The notes under the pieces were generated by a model. The model ran no database searches. It was not told the origin of the DNA and worked only from the letters and a program-made list of their open reading frames with translations. From positions 1,857,657 to 1,921,656 of the forward strand of contig BDGG01000006.1 of assembly GCA_001949185.1 (NCBI GenBank): a DNA stretch of 64,000 nt. The letters are read 5' to 3'. This DNA comes from Ramazzottius varieornatus. Its lineage: Eukaryota > Tardigrada > Eutardigrada > Parachela > Ramazzottiidae. The first letter of the stretch is position 1. Each line of letters opens with the position of its first letter. Positions 1 through 10,300 of the stretch are shown here, piece after piece. A program made the translations under genes and the position numbers.

Positions 1-172
1 CAACAGGGCGGAGATACTAATTAGAATCGAGAAACGGAGAAGGACAGAAACAAAATCGGGTGGCAGGAAATAACACGGAAGTACAGTATCATCACTGCCT
101 TTAGTAGTACGGCGAACCGAGCGAAATTACTGTCAAGTTCGTTGACTTAAGTATCGAAAAATTAATACAGAA
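1..172. other. 3' flank of the testican-like gene
   Basis: Short stretch beyond the stop codon of the minus-strand testican-like gene. It presumably holds that gene's 3' untranslated region. I see no further ORF or repeat in it. Confidence 0.5.
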
Positions 173-2113
173 TTAATGTTGGTGCTTTTGGAAGCAACGA
201 CACCATTCGTAGCCGGAGAGGTCCAAGTCGTCGTTGGCGTCGCAGTAGTCCAAAAAGTCATTGACGCAATGCTCGTATTTGTCAGCCTCCAAATCAAAGA
301 GCTCTGTCAAGGTTAGGCTGCGATCCTGCAAACACAAGCGGCGTTAATGGCGTCACATGAGCTTCCACGGAAACATAGCACTAACAAGTGGCTGGTTACG
401 TGTTTGATTTCAATGAAGCCAATAAAATGAGTAAATAAACATGCAAGAAAGGTAGCACTACCAACCTTGTTGTCGTCAAAATAAGCAAACATCCAGCTCA
501 ACAAGCCTTGATTCTGCCCTCGGTCGCATTCTGGACGATCCACGTATTGCGATGGCTCACCTGAGAAGTATTCGAAAATTAAAAAAAACAACACAAAAAT
601 AAATTCTAAAAAACGCACTGGGAGCTTGGCAAGAGCATGTTTCATGTGGCGCATGCTACACCCAAAAACACAACGAGCACATGTGCCAGTGGAGAGCTCG
701 ATAGATTTGTCTACCTAAGTGGCGCACCCTTACAGAACCAGTGGCTGGACTCATGCGCCACTTGAGATAAATTAACCTGTCGAAATCTCAAGCGACGCAC
801 GTTTTCTGTGTTTTTGGCCAGTAGCGTGCGCCACTTGCAGGAAGATCTTGTTCAGTTCGCTTGTCGAGCTTCAAAATTTCAATTCGTCGCTTTGCCCAGG
901 TATCTGATATTTCCCTGTTTGATGAATTCCTCCAGAATTTAGTTCTGGACCGTACGTACGAGACACCGAAAACGTTTGAGTGTTCTAATATTTCGTGGAA
1001 ACCACTGCTTTTACCTTCAGGGTGTTTCTGGTGGAAGATTACCAAGAACCACTGTACGAGTCGACGACGCAGCTCTCGCATCTCTTTTTTCGAGCAGGAT
1101 TTATCGATCTCGCCATATCGGCGGACACCGGCACCAGCATCGTTCCCATCTTCAGAGGTCGCGTTGAATATTGAAGCCAGCAATTGTTGTTTCTTCTTCT
1201 GACGATCCACGAATTTGCTATTAGCCAGCGGAGGTCTCGTCGACACATCCTCGTTCAGCCCCTCTGCAAACCAATAAAAAAACTGACTATACAAATAAAG
1301 AAAGAAAAAGTAAAGCTTAGATTTGGAAGTAGAACTGCACAACTGAGCGAACGAAGTTTTGGTGAATTAAATCGGTTACCGGAAGTCTTGCAAGGACATC
1401 TTCCTTGACAAGCAACCTTGATGTTGGTTCCTTCCTCGCAGTTCTTGTAGTTCAAACGACACTCGGAGGAGTAAGAAACGTTGTCGGTCCCACAAACAAA
1501 GGTTGGGTGAACCACTGGACAAGGTTCGCAGTTGCTTCCGTACGAAGAGTTCTTCTTCGAGCCGGAGTTCTTCTTGGCAGTTTCCGTTCGCTTTTGCGAC
1601 AACCTGACAAAAACTCAAAACTCAGAAGTAACTCCATCCGTCATTATTTCACCGACCGACTTACATTTTCTTCCACATCTTCTCCTTGATACAGATAGCG
1701 CGGTCATCGCTGTATACAGCACAGAGTTCGCCTTCCTCGCAGTTCAGTGCGCGGCACAGAGAATCTGTTAGAAGAAACGAACAGATCAGTCGATGATATC
1801 CATTTATTTTCCGCTTTCGTATTGTTCCGCGATTCTCGATACTTACTGACGTTGGCTTCCTCCGGAAAGTAAACCGCGGTGACGCTGTCGAAGTTGTAAG
1901 CGTCATATTTGCGCTGAAGTGAGAAAACAGTTCTGTCAGCAGAAAAGAAATAAAAGCCCAAAGCAAAAGACAATAACGTTAACAATGGGTACATCCATTG
2001 ATTTTTGATTAAGGCAATGAAACCTTGTTTCGCGATTTATCTCCGCGCTCGCGACGAGTCTCGATTCCGGCGATGATTCCACAGAGGAGAACAATCAGGA
2101 TTATATCACGCAT
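173..2113 (-). CDS. SPOCK: Testican/SPARC-like secreted Ca2+-binding matrix protein
   Basis: Seven exons on the minus strand give about 325 aa: ATG at 2113, exon 1 to 2024, then exons near 1919-1853, 1771-1672, 1602-1379, 1260-1013, 570-474, and a last exon ending at stop 173-175. Residues 1-20 look like a signal peptide. A short Cys-rich segment (core CEEGELCAV) precedes a Kazal-like domain (SNCEPCPVVHPTFVCGTD), then a basic linker and an SPARC extracellular-calcium domain. Both EF-hand loops look intact: DDNKDRSLTLTE, which spans a splice junction, and DANDDLDLSGYE. The C-terminus YEWCRCFQK is typical of testicans. Unlike vertebrate testicans there is no thyroglobulin domain or Ser-Gly tail. 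Family members act extracellularly and can bind proteoglycans and morphogens. The large intron (571-1012) carries two copies of a dispersed hairpin motif. SPARC or follistatin-like proteins are the alternatives; the Kazal sequence favours testican. Confidence 0.85.
716..838. repeat. Two copies of intronic hairpin motif (AAGTGGCGCAC family)
   Basis: Within the testican-like intron, AAGTGGCGCAC (about 718) faces TGCGCCACTTG (about 754-764). A second, degenerate pair lies at 788-838 (AAGCGACGCACG facing CGTGCGCCACTTG). The phrase TTGGCCAGTAGCGTGCGCC at 814-832 recurs almost unchanged near 47115 in the INTS9 gene. Probably a short mobile foldback element or a shared regulatory palindrome. Confidence 0.6.
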
Positions 2114-4492
2114 TTTCACTTGGTCTAATGAAGGAAAATATAAAATATACGGTCGAGACCACGGGAAAGTAAGCTTACCTGCTGCAACGACAAAGTTGCG
2201 ACTTTCGAATGCGACAGTCGAGCTGCCTGCAGAGTAAATATCCTAGGCTATAATCGGATGTGTCTCAAGGTACTGCATAATCCTCCTCCGCTATGGCGAG
2301 GAGTCAAGATAAGATGGAGAAGATTTGACCGTTACGTCTCGAGTAAGACAAACAGAATGCTTTCCAGATGAACGGAAACGATGAAAGGTGAACTAAACTG
2401 CGAGCAAACTCACCACCTGTTGCAGACACACAGGCAGTGATGTGGCAAGACGAGGAACTATCAATCAAATCAATACAACTGCGAAAGTGCTTTCGGTCCG
2501 ATCGGGATCTCGTTATGACTTATGAGCCTTCAGCTTTGCGAGTTTACCTTATCATTTACTCCGTCTTCAGGATACGACTGCACTGGAACCAATAAAAATA
2601 AATAAAACTATTCGCATCAAGTACGGTCCAGAGAATCGGAGCGGTTTGAGTACTAAACACAAGTCCAGCGCTCAACAACCTTACAAGGGACCACACACCA
2701 CAGTACCAAAGACGACACAATAGATCTTCACCAGCTGGAAAACTCAACGAGGTTTACTCTCATACCATCTCTTCCTTGTCCACATTCCCTGATCCTACGA
2801 ATATGTAGAGTAAGCGATTAAGCCCGGAGAAGTAAAATACAATGAAATCTGTTTCAAGAATCCGACTACACACCGGCAATCTCATGATTATGTCAGGGTC
2901 AGTTGAGCTCGATTATGTCATCCGGAAGTTCGTGAGGTGGTTTCAGTACTCCGGGACTCATGTACAGCAACCTGGCGAAGAATGCACAGTCGAGGATGTT
3001 CAACTCTTCCTTGTCCTATTTCAAATAAGTTTTCGGCAGAAAGGTTCCATTCTTCAAGCAAACGATCCTTGGTCGACGTCTGTGACAAAACAAATTACTG
3101 TAAACAGAGGCTTTATCACAAATAATGAACTGTGGTTTCTTGGAAGAGTCACGTCTGCTGGATGTTTACCCCGACTGCTGACAATCGCGCTGCGCTAAAT
3201 CCGTTCGGGTTCTTGATTTCTGGCGTAGTCACCTCTGACACATCGTTCAAAGCTACTGCAGGCCACTGTAGTTGCTCCGCTGGAAGGGTCTGGATACCAC
3301 CTCCTTGCTCCTGTCGCGTGAGTCGGATTCTGTTGGCCACTTGCCTCCGAAACAGATAGCAGAGACTAGCAAGCGAGGGCAGTTGTCGCTTCGTCCAGCG
3401 TTCAAGAAGTACCCGACGGAAGATGTAGCGAAAAAGGCAGTGGGGAAGTGGGAACCGTCGAGAGTATTCTTCGAGAAGATGGAACTGTCTGGGAAAGACT
3501 GCTTCTTTTTGGCCACCATGGAGGATGGGTGGCACTTGTTGTCGGGTGCGACGGGACCGCAACAACCGAATGGGGTGGACTTTTTCATGCGAAGGAAAGT
3601 TGGGGTGTTGGATGAGGAAATGTTCGAGAACAGGGTGGGGCCAGACAAATTTCTGGTGAAGGAGGCCAAGCCGTAACGAGTTGAAGAAAGTGGGGGACTG
3701 GTAGTATGGGTTGCAGCTGTTAGCGGATGATAATGATGGAGTTGGAGAAAGGGACGAAGATCATGACCATGGGGATAGCCATGTGTTCAAGTTGGACTTC
3801 GATGACGACGATGATGACGAGGATCAAGAGAAAGACAACGGCGGAGCGGTTAAGTAGGGCGGGAAATGACAACAGTACCGTATGTTTCGGGTTCGAGACT
3901 ACTTTTTGTTGATGAAAGATGTGTGTTTCCTGTTCTAACTTCGGCGCGGTAGGTTGTGTAAAGTAGGAGTTACTGTACGTTTTTGGCTTTTTTTGGGCAG
4001 GATGTGTTCGGCAAAGAAGGAAGTTGAGGAACATGGTCTAGCATTGTCTTTGCTCTCATGGCGGTGTTTGCAGAAGTGGTGCCGAACTGTAAATTTTGTC
4101 TGTCGCGTTTATGGCTTATGCAAAGTGACGACAATTAGCGAAGGGGTACTGTAATGCGGAAGCGGTTAACGCCGCTCCCCCACCAGCAGGAAGTAGGCAG
4201 CACGAAGCGCTTGAAGGCAGGATGTGAAAGTTTGGTCCTCTCCAGTGGTTATCGATTTTCTCCCACGATGGGATACCCTTGCTGCAACCTTGTGACGTCG
4301 AGGCCTTTGAAGGGCTTGTCCTGTTGATAATGCTTCAGGGAAATGATAAGACTGGCTAGTGTAAGCTGGATGAACGGATAGACGTCATGACTGGAAGCTT
4401 CCGTGAGATTTAGTTTCCGAAGTGTCAGGAGAGCCAACGTCCTGCTCTCTATCGTCCGTCAAGTTTTTTGTTCGTGAGGTCTCTGTTCCAGC
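2114..4492. other. Intergenic region between the testican-like gene and PAL
   Basis: About 2.4 kb lie between the divergently oriented testican-like (-) and PAL (+) genes, so promoters of both should be here. I see no convincing TATA box. The only coding-like stretch is the open frame at 3272-3676. The rest shows no recognisable repeat or gene. Confidence 0.5.
3272..3676 (+). CDS. Uncharacterised coding-like open frame, possible terminal exon
   Basis: A 134-codon open frame ends at TAA 3674-3676 and has no good ATG at its 5' end, so it would be a terminal exon if real. From about residue 45 it reads like a folded, charged protein (EPSRVFFEKMELSGKDCFF, then a GWHLLSG segment and a Lys/Glu-rich end) rather than random sequence. 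I recognise no family. Plus-strand frames at 2840-3200 could supply upstream exons but I could not chain them. The overlapping minus-strand frame (3253-3669) looks like its shadow. Confidence 0.25.
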   Translation: MLRWKGLDTTSLLLSRESDSVGHLPPKQIAETSKRGQLSLRPAFKKYPTEDVAKKAVGKWEPSRVFFEKMELSGKDCFFLATMEDGWHLLSGATGPQQPNGVDFFMRRKVGVLDEEMFENRVGPDKFLVKEAKP

Positions 4493-6277
4493 ATGGCTCC
4501 TTCTGTACTCAAAGTAATATGGAAGGTCTTGATTTTAGCCAGGTTTTGTGTGCTGTTGGCTGACGCTTATCAGCCGAACGAAGTGCAAGATCCTTCACCA
4601 TATGGAAGTCTGGAACAGGTATGTTTACGGTCCTGCTTCTTTTCTCGTCCATATGCCGAAGTCCGAATCGTATGACTTTACAGGATTCCGCCGAGCAACA
4701 GGAAAGAAAACCTAGTCAGGCGAACTCGTGGCCACTGCGGGATGACAGCTATGGAGATATCAGCAGCATCGCCGTTCATCCGACTGGGGAACTGTTCATT
4801 CTTCATCGCGGGTCTCACATGTGGCGTGAAGAGTAAGTTGGGACAGATTTAATTCAAACACCTCGGCATTAATTTCTATTGATATGGAGATGTGAATATC
4901 AATAAAAATGTTTGGTTGACAGCTCATTCAACGCTTCGAACGTCTATCAGGAACTTGACAAGGGCGCAATCCCGGAAGATGTGCTGATCGGAGTCGACAG
5001 TGAAACCGGGGAAAAGCATCACCATTGGGGACGAAACAGGTACAGTCTGAACGGCCTGTTCTGTACTGTAAGAATTTTCTAAATGACTATGAGAATATTA
5101 CAGATTTTATATGCCTCATGGATTGACGATCGATGAGAAGGGCAACTTCTGGATCACTGATGTTGCACTCCATCAGGTACGAACCACCAATCTTTTGCTC
5201 CCTTTCTGCCCATAAGCCTAAGAGCGGAATCCGATGGTGTGTCCCCACAGGTTTTCAAGGTTGATCCCGAGCAGCTGGAAGTGGCCATGGCTCTCGGAGA
5301 GGCGGGCGTACCGGGTGCGGACAAGACCCACTTCTGCAAACCGACAGATGTCGCCGTGGCTTCTGATGGTACCTTCTTTGTGGCTGACGGGTACGTTCTT
5401 ACTGCTATCCCATGAAACGGTCGTATGAACTGATTCTGATATTTTGATTTGGCTGCTTATAGTTACTGCAACTCGCGGGTGATCAAGTTTAGTCCAAAGG
5501 GTGACTTCCTCCTCCAGTTTGGACGCGCAAGTCAACCTGGGTCGCTGTCGCTATCGCCATCGCCGTCCGATTCCCTCAACATTCCCCACAGCCTCGCTCT
5601 CGTGGAAAACTACGATCTGATCTGTGTTGCTAACCGGGAAGACGAGAAGATCCAGTGCTTCACCGCCGGACTGGCGGTCCGCAAACCGGATGACACCGAA
5701 ACGGCTGGCAAGTTCGTCCTGCAGGTGGCGCACCCACAACTGTCCCGCGTTTTCGCCATCCACTACACGCCAGCACGTAAGCCGTGTTCGGTCGAGATAA
5801 CTTCACGCTAGTTTTTTGGACAGAAAAATGTCTGATATTTGAACTGTTGGCGTATGAACTATGGGAGGTGGAAAAATGGATTGAGACTGAACGTTTTGCC
5901 AAGCGGCGCACACTTCCGGCCAATAACCGTGAAAACGTGCGCTACTTGAAATAACGATCTGGTTTGAGTAGCTCATTTGCCCACGTCTCGTATGCGATTT
6001 GTAATGGATTGTTGTCCCGATTTCGTTGTTTTATTTAGTGAATAAGTTGTACGCCGTGAACGGAGTCGGGTTCTCCCTGCAAGACAAGCCACTCCAGATC
6101 TTCAGCGTTGACCTGAGCAAGAACGACATTCAAGCCTGGAACCCGGAAGAAGAGGGCGCCATTCTGTCGTCTCCTCACGACATCACACTGTCGCCCAATG
6201 GGCAATACATCTACGTCGCTGACTTGGCTCCTCGTCCAACCGTCTGGAAGTTCGTCAATGACGATTTCAAAGCGTAA
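4493..6277 (+). CDS. Pal: Peptidyl-alpha-hydroxyglycine alpha-amidating lyase (PAL)
   Basis: Seven exons (4493-4618, 4684-4832, 4923-5039, 5104-5176, 5251-5390, 5463-5776, 6039-6277) sum to 1158 nt, giving 385 aa with all phases consistent. An N-terminal hydrophobic segment ending near ADAYQ is a signal peptide. The rest is an NHL-type beta-propeller. Three histidines match the PAL zinc ligands: MPHGL in exon 4, NIPHSLAL in exon 6 and SSPHDI in exon 7. The phrase TDVALHQVFK is a PAL hallmark. PAL cleaves the peptidyl-hydroxyglycine intermediate to release an alpha-amidated peptide and glyoxylate in the secretory pathway. There is no PHM monooxygenase domain, so this is the monofunctional form seen in insects (Pal1/Pal2), and a separate PHM gene is expected elsewhere. 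Confidence 0.93.
5899..5968. repeat. Hairpin-motif copy in PAL intron 6
   Basis: CCAAGCGGCGCACA at 5899-5912 faces ACGTGCGCTACTTGA at about 5935-5949, followed by AACGATCTGGTTTGA. The same tail follows the copy at 54983 in the latrophilin gene (AACGATCTGGTTCAA). The host intron (5777-6038) is markedly longer than the other PAL introns. Confidence 0.6.
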
Positions 6278-6352
6278 ACTGTTTACCCGGTTTTCATATC
6301 GTGATACAGTCATGCTGGGTATTCAGATGCTCTATATTTCAGTCTACCATTA

Positions 6353-6826
6353 GTCCTCCTCACGACAGGCCGTAAAACTCCGTTGATTGTGTTGATCTTG
6401 AAAGTGGATTACGAAGTTTCGCTTTCAAGATAAGCAGCCCTCGAGTAGCTTATCTTGAAAGCGAAAACGGATTATTCTCTGCACACTTGACTCAAAATTT
6501 CAAGTTTTCACTTCTCAGCTGATCTCTATCTGCACAGTGCTTCACGTTGCGAGATACCGTTTAGCGTACGAGCTTCTCGATACCTATTAGTGTCGGGGAT
6601 ATCGGAAGACAGAGACTAGCCAGAGAGAAAACCATGAATCTCAACTTAGTCAGGAGGCAAAGTTTGCCTACAAACCTACCCCGCAAAACTCGCGCATTTC
6701 CGGTCCCGTTTCCGAGACTTGCGAAAAATCCAATTTTGCCACACTCACGACTAATTTCCGTTGATCAAGCAAACTCAAATTTTAAACCAACCGTTTGCGA
6801 CATAAACAGCTCGTCATGAGGAGGAC
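6353..6826. mobile_element. Nonautonomous TA-flanked MITE
   Basis: Inverted ends GTCCTCCTCACGAC (6353-6366) and GTCATGAGGAGGAC (6813-6826) are flanked on both sides by TA (6351-6352 and 6827-6828), as for Tc1/mariner/pogo-superfamily insertions. There is no transposase. Length 474 bp. It holds a perfect 19-bp inverted repeat (6417-6435 with 6448-6466). Confidence 0.65.
6417..6466. repeat. Perfect 19-bp stem, 12-nt loop
   Basis: TTTCGCTTTCAAGATAAGC at 6417-6435 is followed after 12 nt by its exact reverse complement at 6448-6466. It lies inside the 6353-6826 MITE, about 140 nt past the PAL stop codon, so it could be transcribed in a PAL 3' UTR. Confidence 0.7.
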
Positions 6827-7374
6827 TATTGTTGACACTACGTTCCACTTTCCACGTTTTCGTTCCACGTTCCACGTTTTCTTCTCGGAGCCATTCCATT
6901 TAAAGTTGCACGTACGGTATAGGACTCAATAAACATTCAAACGTACAACAATGGCGAAACGTAACCTCTGGCTTGCGTTGACAGATCCGTCAGACGTCAA
7001 GACCAAGTGAACAAGTGAACAATCAGCAAAGAACAATTAGGCATGTGGTCGCGTAATTACCAGCTGTTACTTGTGTAGTGCCCGAGTACACCTTCCAGCC
7101 ATATAGCGCACACTTCAACGCTTGTCAGCACCCACCAATTTTGACACTCGCTCAACCGCCAACAAATTCTAGCAAGTTCCACAGTGCATGTCAATTTTTT
7201 CTTTATGATGATTGACTTCGTTAACTACTGTTTACTTACACTTTTCATTATTTTCATTCTATACCGGGTGGGGATTGTTTTATTGATGTTCTTCAAAGAT
7301 GGATTTGTCTATCCGATATTCTTCTGAATTCCTTACCTAACGATGACCTGACGAACTCGCCGTTTTGACTACAA

Positions 7375-10300
7375 ATGGAAAACCGTGTTGCTCCACTGGA
7401 TGTTGGCACGCAAGCCGGTAGTCCGCAGTCCGATTCTTTGTCTTCTCCCACCTTATCTTCACCGACTTCCACGGCGACCGAGGAGACGAGTCCAGGGGGC
7501 AATTCTTATATTTTGATACAAGATGAGCTCACATTGCCCAGAAGTACTTCCGGAGAAGATATCAGACCGGAGCAGATAGCTTTACTTCTGAATTCGGCAA
7601 GTGTGTCTAACGGGAAGCCGGCACACATCGCACATGTATTGGTCCCAAGAGAGAACCCCGAAGAAGAGAGTTTGGTAAAGCATGGAAAAGAGGCTGGTGA
7701 TGGAAGAGAAACTTGGACCTCGGGTATGGACTTCCTCCTCAGTATTATCGGCTATGCCGTTGACCTGGCTGCTGTGTGGAGGTTCCCATATTACGCCTAT
7801 AAAAATGGCGGAGGTAAGCTCAGTTGTTCCCCCGTCGACAGTCATATGGTTATTCGACGCTGGAACTTGCATCTTTTTGTTTTCCAGGAGCGTTTCTGAT
7901 ACCATACTTTATTATGTTAGTCATCGGCGCGACGCCATTGTTATACTTGGAGCTGCTGATTGGGCAGTACCACCGGCAGGGACCAATATCAGTATGGACC
8001 CGTATCTCGCCAATATTTCAAGGTATGGCGGAATTGTAAAGCGAACCGGCCTACCTAAACATCGGGATTCGAAACTGGTTTATTTCAGGCATTGGCTTCT
8101 GCGCCGTGATGGTCTCATTCTATACTTCATTTTACTATAAGTATGTGGTACAATAGTTGGGTGTTTGAAGCTGTCAGCAGAATCCCATTAATCAAAATTA
8201 TGGGGCTTGTGTTTGTAGCAACATCTTGGCGTGGTCGTTTTTCTATTTTTTCGCGTCAATGAGCTCGGAGCTACCATGGTCGGACTGCGCGAACAGGACA
8301 TGGGCTAGCGCTCTGTGTGATGCCAATATTAATAATTCCGCGGGGCACTACAATGGCAATATCAGCGGGGGACTGGCTCCAGCACTCCGATCGCCGGCAC
8401 AAGACTACTTTGAGTAAGTGTGTCTGATGATCTGCGTCTATTTTTGGCCAGGAAACTTGTTTACGCGAGGCGATGAAATTTAGACAGAATCTCTCTCTGA
8501 TACAGGGCGCTCGCACCAACTTGCTACCACCTGTTAGTTCCAGGAGGAAAAAATCAGATTGCTTCTTTTCCGCTTGTTCTCCCAAACTATCCATACAACT
8601 CTTCAAGCTGTTTCGGTTGAACTATGAACCGTTTTATGATATTGAACAGTAGCTTGAAGAATTTGATTAGTGTGACTTCCGATGGGGAAGACCTATCATA
8701 ACGACCAAAACTGTTGTCCTCAGGACCCCATGTTAGAGTTTCGATTCGACATCTGCTATCAACAGGCCAACAACTGTCTTGGTTGTATGTGAAAATTGAA
8801 AAGATCCACGGGAACATTATGATAACTCAGCAAATGAATTTTAAAGAGCAAATCCGGCCATTTTGGCGGGAAACCTTGTTCGATGGATAATATTCCCGCT
8901 TTTGACTTGATCGGCTTTGATCACTTTTCGCGTAACCCAGCTCGTGATCTAATTGATTTGAATCGCGGTGCCGCATGACTCGAACGGAAAACTTAAAAAC
9001 TGGTTTTTGGTAACGACCAAAAACTGCGAAAGTTAATAGACTTTTGGTTTCCCTCCTCCTCCAGCTTAACGTCGCTTACAGAGTTTTGAAAAGATTTCTG
9101 GTCGGTAATTTTTACGAGGTTGCAAACAGGATGTCAGACCAGGAAAAACTAGTTTGGAAGTAATGATCCAGTCGAAAAACCCATGCTTTCATGGTGGTAG
9201 CATATTGGTGCGAGCGCCCTGTAGTTCAGACTACAGTGCGGCGAAGCAATTTTGTCCCAATTTTTTTTAAAAATTCGGTCGCCTTTCGAAGTAAGTTCTA
9301 CGGTCAGTCACCATTTCAGCGTAAAACCCTTGACCTTTTTCTATCAGAAACTAGCCAGATATACCATGTCTGCTAAAAATATCCGGAATTTCGAACCAAA
9401 ACTTCATCGGCTCAGCGCGAAAGTGGCGCACGAGCTGTTTTTTTTCATTGTTTCGCAAAACGATTTTTCAATTTAGAAGACTGATCTTTCGCAGTTGGGC
9501 CAAGCAGCTGATGCAGAAAGTTGGGGATGTAAGCTAACGTTGGAAGATCCATAGTAAGGCCGAGATCCTTTAGCCTGAATCTAAGCAGAATTTCGAGCTC
9601 CTATAAAATTTGCGGGATGCCCCGATCACTACCCCAGGCCCCAGGCCGACGACAGATCAGTTAACTAAGATGCTTTTAAAGAAGTTTTGTACCTTGGAAG
9701 ATGAGCTTTCTTTTTAGTTTATTGAGAGAGTCAAGAAAAATTGACGGTGATTTTCCAGACACGTTTGAAAAAAACCAGAAGGGACAAGTCTGCTTCGCCG
9801 CACTGTAGCACTGGAATCGAAATTCAGCAGTATGGCACCGAGCAAATCGATGACGAGCGTACTTTTCTTCGATGACAGCCTGTAAAACGTTTGGATAACT
9901 TTTCAAATGTAAAACCGCGGTTCCAACGGTGAAAGAGCCTACTGGTGCGGCCCTTTTAATTACCTTACACGCCTTTCTTCCGCCTTCAACACCCGAAGCA
10001 ACCTGCAACAGTTGGCTTGCTTTTCTCTTCTGTAGTAACTACGTTCTGGGACTTGAGGAAACCTCAGGCTTCGACAGTCTCGGATGGCCACGCTGGCAGT
10101 TGGTATTGTGCCTAGCCTTGGCCTACCTCATCCTTTTCCTGGCGCTTTTCAAAGGTGTGAAGAGCAGCGGAAAAGTCGTCTGGGTTACCGCTATTGCCCC
10201 CTACATTATTCTCCTGATCCTGCTCATACGTGGCGTATTCCTCCCTGGTGCCACGGACGGGCTAAAGTTCTATCTCAATCTTGATCTCAGACGACTAGGC

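Larger units (their letters stand above)
6278..7374. other. Intergenic region between PAL and SLC6 genes
   Basis: Contains PAL 3' sequence, a 474-bp MITE (6353-6826), short direct repeats of CGTTCCACTTTCCACG type at 6842-6884, and the presumed SLC6 promoter. An AATAAA near 6927 is the nearest plus-strand poly(A)-like signal. I see no further gene. Confidence 0.5.

Noticed and set aside
8587-8817. 76-codon minus-strand ORF conserved between 8587-8817 and 40862-41122
   Set aside because: Conservation is explained by both lying in copies of MITE family A; no transposase motifs are present.
8501-9223. hAT classification of MITE family A based on CAGGG ends
   Set aside because: An 8-bp target duplication is absent, whereas TA is duplicated exactly, which favours a Tc1/mariner-type origin.
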